Source: an uncultured Pelagibacteraceae bacterium
Lineage (GTDB): Bacteria; Pseudomonadota; Alphaproteobacteria; Pelagibacterales; Pelagibacteraceae
Direction: 5' to 3'
Assembly: GCA_902585265.1 (NCBI GenBank)
Contig: CACICY010000002.1
Span: 41,326-105,325 of the forward strand
DNA length: 64,000 nucleotides
The notes under the pieces were generated by a model. That model was not told the origin of the DNA. It did not search any database and saw only the letters and a list, made by a program, of their open reading frames with translations. The position numbers were made by a program, and so were the translations under genes. Below, piece by piece: positions 18,274 to 26,263 of this stretch (within the stretch, counting starts at the first letter, position 1; each line of letters opens with the position of its first letter).

Positions 18274-19350
18274 ATGAAAAAAATACTTATTGTAACAGGT
18301 GGGTCTGGTGGACATGTAATCCCATCATTAGGTATATATGATGCTTTAAAAGATGATTTTGAAATACATATTTCAACAGATTTAAGAGGATCAAAATTTA
18401 TTAATAATGAAAATTATCATTATTCATTAATTGATGTACCAAATTTATTTTCAAATTTTTTATTACTTCCATATAATTTAATAAAATTTTGTATCTCAAT
18501 AATAAAATCTTACAAATACTTAAAATTTAATAATTTTAATATTCTAATTAGCACTGGCGGATATATGTCACTTCCTTTATCTTTAGCTTCAAATTTCTTG
18601 AATATGAAAATTTATATCTTTGAACCAAATTTGGTTTTAGGAAGAGTAAACAAATTAATGCTTAATTTTGCTAAAAAAATTATTTGTTATGAAAAAAATT
18701 TAAAAGGTATTTCTAAAAAATTTACAAAGAAGATTTATTTAGTCAAACCATTACTTAGAAAAGAAATTTATAAATATCAAAAAAATGAAAAGACAACGAT
18801 TGCAGAAAAAAAGAAAATATTAATTATCGGTGGAAGTCAGGGGGCAAAATTCTTTGATGAATTTATTACTAAAATTATCATAAAACTTTCAAAAATAGAG
18901 AAAATTCAAGTTTTGCAACAAGTAATTAATCAAAATTCAAAAGAAAATATAAAAGAATTTTATCAAAAAAACCACATAGAGCACGAGCTATTTCACTTTG
19001 ACGACAAATTATTATTACAAGCTATTAATTATGATTTAGCTATTACTCGGTCTGGAGCATCAACAATTTCAGAATTAGCTTATTTAAATATTCCATTTGT
19101 GGCAATTCCATATCCTTATGCTAAAGATAATCATCAATATTACAATGCAGAATTTTATGAAAAAAATAAATCTTGTTGGTTGATTATGCAAAAAGATATA
19201 GACGAAAATAACTTCACAGATTTAATGATAAAAATTTTCCAAGATCAAAATGATTATTTTTCCAAAAAAAATAATTTAATTAAATTAAATAAAGAAAATA
19301 CATGGGAAAAAAATAAATCTAAACTAATTGAGCTTATTAATGAAAATTGA
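18274..19350 (+). CDS. murG: Lipid II synthase MurG
   Basis: 358 residues, GT28 family, adds GlcNAc to lipid I on the inner face of the membrane. Motifs: TGGSGGHVIPSLGI at the N terminus, STGGYMSLPLSLA, FEPNLVLGRVNKL, GGSQGAKFFDEF opening the C-terminal domain, and ITRSGASTISELAYLNIPFVAIPYPYAKDNHQ for UDP-GlcNAc binding. Domain order and length fit the family. It overlaps the start of murC by 11 bases. Confidence 0.97.
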   Translation: MKKILIVTGGSGGHVIPSLGIYDALKDDFEIHISTDLRGSKFINNENYHYSLIDVPNLFSNFLLLPYNLIKFCISIIKSYKYLKFNNFNILISTGGYMSLPLSLASNFLNMKIYIFEPNLVLGRVNKLMLNFAKKIICYEKNLKGISKKFTKKIYLVKPLLRKEIYKYQKNEKTTIAEKKKILIIGGSQGAKFFDEFITKIIIKLSKIEKIQVLQQVINQNSKENIKEFYQKNHIEHELFHFDDKLLLQAINYDLAITRSGASTISELAYLNIPFVAIPYPYAKDNHQYYNAEFYEKNKSCWLIMQKDIDENNFTDLMIKIFQDQNDYFSKKNNLIKLNKENTWEKNKSKLIELINEN

Positions 19351-20731
19351 TTTAGGAAAAAATGAACTTATTCATTTTGTTGGAATTGGAGGAATAGGTA
19401 TGAGCGGTTTAGCACTGATTATGAATGGGTTAGGTTACAAAGTTCAAGGTAGTGATATTGCACATAATCGAAATATTGAAAGATTAAATGAAAACAAAAT
19501 AAAGGTTTTTTTAAATCATAAAAAAGAGAATATAAAAAAAACGACTGTTTTGGTAATTTCTTCAGCCATTAAAAAAAATAACCCAGAATTAATTGAGGCA
19601 ATCAAAAAAAATTTACCAGTTTATACAAGAGGAGATATGCTAGGTCATATTGTATCTTTCATGAGGAATGTTGTGGTAACTGGTTCACACGGAAAAACAA
19701 CAACAACATCATTAGTATCTAGTATTTTCGCTGCAGCCAAGTTAGACCCAACTATAATCAACGGTGGTGTATTAAACTCATTTGGTAATTCTGCAAAATT
19801 GGGTAAAAGTAATTGGTGTGTAACGGAATCTGATGAGTCGGATGGAAGTTTTTTAAAAATTCCCTTTACTTATTCTATAGTTACCAATCTAGACGCAGAG
19901 CACCTAGATTTTTATAAAAATATAAATAACCTTAAAAAAAGTTTCCTTAAATTTTTTGAAAAAATACCATCCGTAGGTAAAGGGTTTATATGTAGTGATG
20001 ATCACAATCTTAAAAAAGTTATAAAAAAATCAATTAACAAAAATTTTTATACATATGGTAAAAATAAAACGTCAAATTTCCAAATAATAAATATAAAGCA
20101 AACAGCCAAATTCTCTAATTTTGATATAAAAATCAATATACCTAGTAAAAAAAAAATAATTAAAGGAATTAAACTTCCAATGATTGGTATCCACAATATA
20201 CAAAATGCAACTGCTGCAGTTTCTTTAGCATTTACAATTGGACTACCTGAAAAGTATATCAAACTTGGACTATACAATTTTAAAGGAGTTCAGAGAAGGT
20301 TTTCTCATTTATTCAGTCATAACAACATAAGTTTTTATGATGATTATGCTCATCATCCAACAGAAATAAGTTCTGTTCTAAGTGGTGTTAGAAATATCTA
20401 TAAAGATAAAGAAATTGTATGTGTTTTTCAGCCTCACAGAATTTCAAGAGTACTAAATTTGAAAAAAGAATTTTCAAAATGTTTTAAATTGGCAGATACA
20501 GTTCTGTTGTGTCCCATATACACAGCCAACGAAAAAATAAAAATTAATTTTACTTATGATTCATTTGCAAAATTAATAATAAAAAATTCTAATGTTAAAT
20601 TAATACAAGTTGATCATGAATTACAATTACGAAAATTTATAAAGCAGAATGTATTTGGTAAAAAAATTTATATAGGTATGGGCGCAGGATCTATATCAAA
20701 TTGGATGAAAAATTTGGAAAATATTTTTTAA
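19340..20731 (+). CDS. murC: UDP-N-acetylmuramate--L-alanine ligase MurC
   Basis: 463 residues, the first Mur ligase, adding L-alanine to UDP-MurNAc. Seen: HFVGIGGIGMSGLA, GSDIAHN, VISSAIKKNNPEL, ATP loop TGSHGKTTTTSL, CVTESDESDGSFL, TNLDAEHLDFY, YDDYAHHPTEI and VFQPHRISR. The ATG at 19340 lies inside the end of murG and is preferred to a TTG four codons earlier. The stop codon overlaps murB as TAATG. Confidence 0.97.
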   Translation: MKIDLGKNELIHFVGIGGIGMSGLALIMNGLGYKVQGSDIAHNRNIERLNENKIKVFLNHKKENIKKTTVLVISSAIKKNNPELIEAIKKNLPVYTRGDMLGHIVSFMRNVVVTGSHGKTTTTSLVSSIFAAAKLDPTIINGGVLNSFGNSAKLGKSNWCVTESDESDGSFLKIPFTYSIVTNLDAEHLDFYKNINNLKKSFLKFFEKIPSVGKGFICSDDHNLKKVIKKSINKNFYTYGKNKTSNFQIINIKQTAKFSNFDIKINIPSKKKIIKGIKLPMIGIHNIQNATAAVSLAFTIGLPEKYIKLGLYNFKGVQRRFSHLFSHNNISFYDDYAHHPTEISSVLSGVRNIYKDKEIVCVFQPHRISRVLNLKKEFSKCFKLADTVLLCPIYTANEKIKINFTYDSFAKLIIKNSNVKLIQVDHELQLRKFIKQNVFGKKIYIGMGAGSISNWMKNLENIF

Positions 20732-21639
20732 TGGAGATAGCGGATATAAAAAAATCAGTATTATTAATAGATGGGGATATTTTTTTTGATCAAAGCATTA
20801 AAAATCTTAATTGGTTTAATATTGGAGGAAAAACTAGAATTTTTTTTAAACCAAAATCTCTTAAAGGTTTAATAGAATATCTAAAACTTTATGCTTTGAG
20901 AGGCAAAATATTTATTTTGGGAAATGGGTCAAATGTATTATTTGATGATGATACATATCAAGGCACAGTAATTAAGTTAGGTAAAAGTTTCTCAAATATT
21001 ACTCTACTAGATAACAACACAATTATCGCTGGAACTGCTGCTTCACAAAAAAAAGTTTCGGAATTTGCAATGAATAATAATATTTCTGGATTAGAGTTTA
21101 TGTCATGTATTCCAGGTTCCATAGGAGGTGGTATAAGAATGAACTCTGGATGTTTTAAAAAAGAATTTAAAGATATTCTAATTTCTATTCAATTAGTTGA
21201 TTTTAAAGGTGTTGTAAGAAGTATACCTACAAATAAAATTAATTTTAATTACAGATCAATACAACTACCTAAAGATTTAATTTTTTTAAGTGCTACTTTT
21301 AAAGGAAATAAAAAAAATAGTGAGGAAATAAATAATTACATGAATGAATTAAATAAAGTTAAAAATATGGCTCAACCAACCAAAATTAAAACTAGTGGTA
21401 GTACATTTAAAAATCCTATTAATCAAACAGATAAAAAAGTTTGGGAGCTAATTAGAGCAAGCGTTCCTAAAGAAACAAGTTATGGAGATGCGATTATCTC
21501 CGAGAAACATGCCAATTTTTTTGTCAATAAAAAAAATGCAAAAGCTGTAGATATGAAGTCATTAATTAATTTTGTAAAAAAGAAAGTAAAAGCTCAGACA
21601 GGTGTGAAATTAGAATTAGAAATTGTTGTGGTTGAATAA
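20731..21639 (+). CDS. murB: UDP-N-acetylenolpyruvoylglucosamine reductase MurB
   Basis: 302 residues, FAD enzyme that makes UDP-MurNAc using NADPH. Motifs: NWFNIGGKTRIFFKP, LGNGSNVLF, GLEFMSCIPGSIGGGIRMNSGC (FAD domain), NYRSIQLP with the substrate Tyr, SGSTFKNP with the proton-donor Ser, and SEKHANFFVN plus a C-terminal Glu near LELEIVVVE. The short loop arrangement suggests the type II MurB usual in alphaproteobacteria. Starts at the ATG overlapping the murC stop. Confidence 0.96.
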   Translation: MEIADIKKSVLLIDGDIFFDQSIKNLNWFNIGGKTRIFFKPKSLKGLIEYLKLYALRGKIFILGNGSNVLFDDDTYQGTVIKLGKSFSNITLLDNNTIIAGTAASQKKVSEFAMNNNISGLEFMSCIPGSIGGGIRMNSGCFKKEFKDILISIQLVDFKGVVRSIPTNKINFNYRSIQLPKDLIFLSATFKGNKKNSEEINNYMNELNKVKNMAQPTKIKTSGSTFKNPINQTDKKVWELIRASVPKETSYGDAIISEKHANFFVNKKNAKAVDMKSLINFVKKKVKAQTGVKLELEIVVVE

Positions 21640-22559
21640 TGGATAAAATTTTAATATTAGCAGGGGGATACTCTAATGAAAGAGAGATTAGCTTAATAAC
21701 GGCTAAAAGTGTAATCTATGAATTAAAAAAAAATAAAAAGTATAGGCTTTTATTAATTGAACCAGATGGTGGTTTTGTAAAAAAATTAAGAAAATTTAGG
21801 CCAAATTTAGTTTTAAACCTCTTACATGGTAGGTACGGCGAGGACGGTTATATCCAGTCAATACTTGAGTCTGAAAAGGTAAGATATTCCCATTCTGGTG
21901 TCTTATCATCTTCCCTTGCAATTGATAAAGAAATTTCAAAAAAAATTTTTATAAAAAATAATATTCTAACACCACCCTATATTAAATTTTCATTTAACAA
22001 TAATTTAAATATTAAAAGTATAATAAAAAAAATTGATAAAAATTTTAAATTTCCTGTTGTTTTGAAGCCTATTAATGAGGGATCTAGCGTAGGTGTATAT
22101 ATATGTGATAAAAAAAATTTTAATAGAAATTTAATGAAATTAGAAAAATTTAAAGATATTTTAATTGAAAAATATATACCTGGAAGAGAAATTCAAGCTG
22201 CTATTTTAGGTAAAAAAAAACTGGGCATAATTGAGTTAAAACCCAAAAGAAAATTTTATGATTACAAAGCTAAATATAGCGCTGGGGCAAAAACTGAACA
22301 TATAATTCCAGTTAATTTAAGTTCAAAAAATTTTAATAAAATTAATTCAATAGCAATGAAAGCACATAAATTATTAAAATGTAGGGGTGTGTCTAGGTCA
22401 GATTTTAGATTTTATAATAACAAATTTTACTTATTAGAACTTAATACTCAGCCAGGAATGACAGCACTATCCCTTGTACCTGAAATAGCTAGATATCAAA
22501 ATATAAGTTTTACAGAACTTATTGAGGAAATAATGAGAGATGCTTCTATCAATAAGTAA
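21639..22559 (+). CDS. ddl: D-alanine--D-alanine ligase Ddl
   Basis: 306 residues, ATP-grasp enzyme joining two D-alanines for the muropeptide. Seen: LAGGYSNEREISLITAKSV, LLHGRYGEDGYIQSILE, YSHSGVLSSSLAIDKEISKKIF, PVVLKPINEGSSVGV, IEKYIPGREIQAAIL, GVSRSDFRF and LELNTQPGMTALSLVPEIA with the metal-binding Glu/Asn. It overlaps murB by one base and ftsQ by 20 bases. Confidence 0.97.
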   Translation: MDKILILAGGYSNEREISLITAKSVIYELKKNKKYRLLLIEPDGGFVKKLRKFRPNLVLNLLHGRYGEDGYIQSILESEKVRYSHSGVLSSSLAIDKEISKKIFIKNNILTPPYIKFSFNNNLNIKSIIKKIDKNFKFPVVLKPINEGSSVGVYICDKKNFNRNLMKLEKFKDILIEKYIPGREIQAAILGKKKLGIIELKPKRKFYDYKAKYSAGAKTEHIIPVNLSSKNFNKINSIAMKAHKLLKCRGVSRSDFRFYNNKFYLLELNTQPGMTALSLVPEIARYQNISFTELIEEIMRDASINK

Positions 22560-23235
22560 ATATAAACTATATCTTTATTTATTTTTTCTAATTTTTCTAA
22601 GTTCAATATTTAATTTTAAATTTTTAGAAAATTATCAAGATATGTTCAGTTTAAAGAATATAAATATCAGTGGGATCTCTTATAAAGAAAAAAAAAATAT
22701 TGAAGAAGAATTAAGTAAATTAAAAAATATAAATATTTTCAAAATAAAAGAAGATAAAGTTTTAGAAAAATTAAATAAATTTAAATTTATAGAAAGTATA
22801 AATGTTAAGAAAATTATTCCTTCTTCAATAAATATAAATTTATCAAAAACTTCTATTCTTGGAAAAACATTTATTAATGGAGAAGAATTTTATATTGGTA
22901 AAAATGGAAAATTTATAAATCTTAATCAAATGTTTAAAAAATACAAAACCCCAACAGTATTTGGAGAATTTGAATTAAAAGAATTCCTAAATTTATATAA
23001 TACTTTAAATAATCACATGTTAGAAATTAATAAAATAGAATCCTATTATTATTTTAAAAATAGAAGATGGGATTTGGTATTCTCTAATGGGCTGACACTT
23101 AAGTTACCTTCTAAAAATAAGAGAGACTCAATAAAAATTTATAAAAAATTATTAGATAACGAAAATTTAACAAACACGAAAATTATTGATCTAAGAGTTG
23201 CTGACCAAATTATAATGACAAACAAAAATGAATAA
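22540..23235 (+). CDS. ftsQ: Cell division protein FtsQ
   Basis: 231 residues: short cytoplasmic N terminus, one membrane helix (LYLYLFFLIFLSSIFNF), then a POTRA-like domain (FSLKNINISGISYKEKKNIEEEL... IESINVKKIIPSSININLSK, GKTFINGEEFYIGKNGKF) and an FtsQ beta domain. FtsQ recruits FtsL and FtsB. Alphaproteobacterial FtsQ proteins usually have a longer cytoplasmic N terminus; this one is compact. Start at 22540 is needed to include the membrane helix, though it overlaps ddl by 20 bases. Confidence 0.9.
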   Translation: MLLSISKYKLYLYLFFLIFLSSIFNFKFLENYQDMFSLKNINISGISYKEKKNIEEELSKLKNINIFKIKEDKVLEKLNKFKFIESINVKKIIPSSININLSKTSILGKTFINGEEFYIGKNGKFINLNQMFKKYKTPTVFGEFELKEFLNLYNTLNNHMLEINKIESYYYFKNRRWDLVFSNGLTLKLPSKNKRDSIKIYKKLLDNENLTNTKIIDLRVADQIIMTNKNE

Positions 23236-24394
23236 TTTAGATACAGTAATAGACTTCGGATCCAAAAATTTAAGATTGGGCGTATTTGATCAGTCATCAG
23301 AATTAATTTACTCTTCTAAAATTAAATTTATTGAAGATTCCAAAAATGAAAATTTGGATAAATCATTAGACAAGTTGATAAGAGACGCAGAAAAGCAATT
23401 ATCAACACACTTGATTGATGTAAATGTATTGTATGATTCCTCAGAATATAATTTTTTAGAATTTTCAATAAAAAAATCTTTTGATCAACCAACTTTGATT
23501 TCAAAGTACTATAATAGCCTAGTTGAGGAAGCAAATTTTATTATTTCAGAAAATAATTTTAGAGATCAAGTTGTACATATTATTATAAATAATATAATTG
23601 CAGATGATTATATAAAATTAGAAAATATATTTGATAATATAAAAGCAAAATCCTTAATATTAGAATTAAAGTTTATTTGTTTAAAAAAATCCTTAATAAC
23701 TAATTTATCAAATAAATTTAAAGAAAATAATTTAAATATTCTAAATATATATTGCTCAAGTTATGCTAAATCAATTTATTATAAAAAAAATATAAATACC
23801 CAAAAAAATTTTATATTTTTAGATATTGGTTACGAACGAACTAGTGCTTTATTTTTTAATAGTAATAAATTTCAATTTTTAAAATCAATACCTCTTGGTG
23901 GAAACAATATAACAAAGGATATTTCAAAAGTTCTAAAATTAGATATTAATGTTTCTGAAGATTTAAAAATCAAATTTAATAAAGATGAAAATGAAATTTC
24001 ATTTACTAAAAATTCTGTTGATGACTTTAACTTATATCGTGAAATAACAGAAAAAAATATTCCGATTGATCTATTAAAAAAAGTTATTGATGCAAGAGTA
24101 AATGAAATCATTGATATGTCGATCAAACAAAATATTTATTTTAAAAAAATTAATTCTATTGAAAAACCAAGAATAATTTTTATTGGAAGTGGATCAAAGT
24201 TACTACGGAATTACAATAATTATGATTTAAAAAAGTCTTTTTCTGAATTACTTTTTTATGATGAAAGCGACACTAAGATTTGTGATGCAGGCATAAATTA
24301 TCTTAGAAGTGACGAAAGATACCTCGCAAATAATAAAAAAAAGTCAAAAAAAATAGGCTTTTTTGAGAAGTTTTTTAATCTATTTTCTAAATAA
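23228..24394 (+). CDS. ftsA: Divergent FtsA, actin-like FtsZ membrane anchor
   Basis: 388 residues with the actin/Hsp70 ATPase layout: phosphate-1 motif VIDFGSKNLRLGVF at the N terminus, phosphate-2 FIFLDIGYERTSALFF near the middle, and an adenosine-type motif IIFIGSGSKLL near the end. The last residues KKIGFFEKFFNLFSK form an amphipathic helix like the membrane-targeting sequence of FtsA. Much of the 1C domain region is poorly conserved compared with model FtsA proteins. Position after ftsQ (overlap 8 bases) supports the call. Its usual neighbour ftsZ is absent here and lies 14 kb upstream in the same cluster. Confidence 0.88.
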   Translation: MNNLDTVIDFGSKNLRLGVFDQSSELIYSSKIKFIEDSKNENLDKSLDKLIRDAEKQLSTHLIDVNVLYDSSEYNFLEFSIKKSFDQPTLISKYYNSLVEEANFIISENNFRDQVVHIIINNIIADDYIKLENIFDNIKAKSLILELKFICLKKSLITNLSNKFKENNLNILNIYCSSYAKSIYYKKNINTQKNFIFLDIGYERTSALFFNSNKFQFLKSIPLGGNNITKDISKVLKLDINVSEDLKIKFNKDENEISFTKNSVDDFNLYREITEKNIPIDLLKKVIDARVNEIIDMSIKQNIYFKKINSIEKPRIIFIGSGSKLLRNYNNYDLKKSFSELLFYDESDTKICDAGINYLRSDERYLANNKKKSKKIGFFEKFFNLFSK

Positions 24395-24457
24395 TCGTAT
24401 TTTCTTGTAACATTACTTGAATATTAAACATGGTCTTGTTTTTGTATATTCAAATTA

Positions 24458-25381
24458 ATGTCCTTACTGTCTCAATCAACTGTATCTAATAAGATATCAT
24501 TAAATGGTGTTGGGATTCATACTGGAAAAAAAGTAAGCCTTAATATTTTACCCGCATCTCCTAATTCTGGAATAATTTTTAAAAGAGTTGATCTAAAGGA
24601 TAATAACATAGTTATTCCAAATTTTGAAAACGTTTCCGAAGCAACTCTTTGTACAACTATATCAAATCAATATGGGGTAAAAGTTTCGACGATAGAGCAT
24701 CTAATGGCTGCTTTTTTAGGTTTAGGTATTGACAATGCAATTGTAGAGTTAGATTCACAGGAAGTTCCTATACTTGATGGATCCGCAATGAATTTTGTAA
24801 AAGCTATAAAAGAAACTGGGTTAAAGAATAGTGATATCCCAATAAAATTGATTAAAATAAATAATAGTGTTCAAATAGAAGAGGGTCAAAAATTTATTTC
24901 TATTGAAAAATCTAATACAAATTTAGAAATTGAATTTGAGATTAATTACGAAAATAAGTTAATAAATAATCAAAAGAACAAAATAAATGTCTTTGAAGAT
25001 AAACTAGACGATATATTTAACTCCAGAACGTTTTGTTTATATGAAGATATTGAAAAATTAAAAAAAAAAGGTTTAGGAAAAGGTGGATCTTTAGAAAATG
25101 CAATAGTCGTCAAAGGTAATAAGATGCTTAATGAAGAAGGTTTGAGAAATGAACATGAGTTTGTTAATCATAAAATTCTTGATTGCATGGGAGATCTTTA
25201 TCTAGTTGGTTATAGATTAATAGGCTCACTTAAGTGTAGGCACGGCGGTCACAGTTTAACTAATAAATTATTGAGAAAAGTATTTAGTGATAATAAAAAT
25301 TATTCCTTAATTGAAATAAAAGGTAAAAACTTACCTCATTCTTTAATAAATAATCGTCACAATTTAAAATCTATTGCTTAA
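24458..25381 (+). CDS. lpxC: UDP-3-O-acyl-N-acetylglucosamine deacetylase LpxC
   Basis: 307 residues, zinc deacetylase, the committed step of lipid A synthesis. Seen: SLNGVGIHTGKKVSLNILPA, TIEHLMAAFLGLGIDNAIVELDSQEVPILDGSA (zinc His in IEHLMAA), SRTFCLYEDIE, and NEHEFVNHKILDCMGDLYL containing the HxxxD zinc motif and catalytic Asp. It follows ftsA after 63 bases where ftsZ normally lies. Confidence 0.97.
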   Translation: MSLLSQSTVSNKISLNGVGIHTGKKVSLNILPASPNSGIIFKRVDLKDNNIVIPNFENVSEATLCTTISNQYGVKVSTIEHLMAAFLGLGIDNAIVELDSQEVPILDGSAMNFVKAIKETGLKNSDIPIKLIKINNSVQIEEGQKFISIEKSNTNLEIEFEINYENKLINNQKNKINVFEDKLDDIFNSRTFCLYEDIEKLKKKGLGKGGSLENAIVVKGNKMLNEEGLRNEHEFVNHKILDCMGDLYLVGYRLIGSLKCRHGGHSLTNKLLRKVFSDNKNYSLIEIKGKNLPHSLINNRHNLKSIA

Positions 25382-25419
25382 AAATTAGAATTTTAAAAAT
25401 ATTCTGTTAAAATTTACAA

Positions 25420-26259
25420 ATGAAATTTCAAAACTTTTTTTTAAGTTTATTTATAATCTTAAGTTTAATTTCCTGTGCTGAAAAAGAGGAAAAAGTCTCT
25501 TTAATTAAAGAAAATGTTTTGGAGATGCAAATGATCGAGGCTTATAACGAAGGATTAAAAGAATTTAATAACGGGGATGTATTTTTCGCTGCTAAAAAAT
25601 TTAACGAAGTAGAACTCTTATATCCCCAATCCATCTGGGCTCCAAGATCAATTCTCATGGCAGCATATTCTTACTATTCACAAATGTATTTTACCGATGC
25701 AATCGTTGAAATTGAGAGGTTTTTAGATAAATATAAGAACCATCCAAATACTGATTACGCATATTATTTGTTGGCAATTTGTCATTACAATCTTATAGTT
25801 GATGAGAAAAAAGATTTAGGTGAAATAATTAAAGCTAAAGAATATTTTATCTTTTTGGTTGAAGAATTTCCAAATACTGATTTTGCAGAAGACTCAAAAT
25901 TTAAACTTGAATTAATTGAAGAAATATTAGCTTCCAAGGAGCTATATCTTGCTAATTATTATTTAGAGAGAGAAAAATGGATACCAGCAATGAATAGATA
26001 TAAAAAAATTGTAAATGAGTATGATACAACTATATTTGTTGAAGAAGCTTTGTATAGACTAGTTGAATTAAATTATAAAATAGGTTTATTAGATGAGGCA
26101 AAGAAATATACCGCATTACTTGGATATAATTATCAGTCAAGTGAATGGTATGAAAGATCTTATAAAATTCTCAACAAAAATTACGAAATAAAAGAAATAA
26201 ATCAAGATCTTAAAAAACAAAATTCTTTGCTTAAAAAAATTAAAGGATTATTTGACTAA
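25420..26259 (+). CDS. bamD: Outer-membrane assembly lipoprotein BamD
   Basis: 279 residues. The N terminus is a lipoprotein signal (FFLSLFIILSLISC with cysteine at 19), followed by TPR-like repeats: AYNEGLKEFNNGDVFFAAKKFNEVELLYPQS, YSYYSQMYFTDAIVEIERFLDKYKNHPNTDYAYYLLA and RYKKIVNEYDTTIFVEEALYRLVEL. This is the BamD (ComL) architecture, part of the BAM complex that inserts outer-membrane barrels. It lies between lpxC and ligA; recN, often next to it in alphaproteobacteria, is not present. Confidence 0.94.
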   Translation: MKFQNFFLSLFIILSLISCAEKEEKVSLIKENVLEMQMIEAYNEGLKEFNNGDVFFAAKKFNEVELLYPQSIWAPRSILMAAYSYYSQMYFTDAIVEIERFLDKYKNHPNTDYAYYLLAICHYNLIVDEKKDLGEIIKAKEYFIFLVEEFPNTDFAEDSKFKLELIEEILASKELYLANYYLEREKWIPAMNRYKKIVNEYDTTIFVEEALYRLVELNYKIGLLDEAKKYTALLGYNYQSSEWYERSYKILNKNYEIKEINQDLKKQNSLLKKIKGLFD

Positions 26260-26263
26260 AAAA

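Noticed and set aside
24395-24457. Possible remnant of ftsZ between ftsA and lpxC
   Set aside because: The 63 bases contain no FtsZ-like codons.
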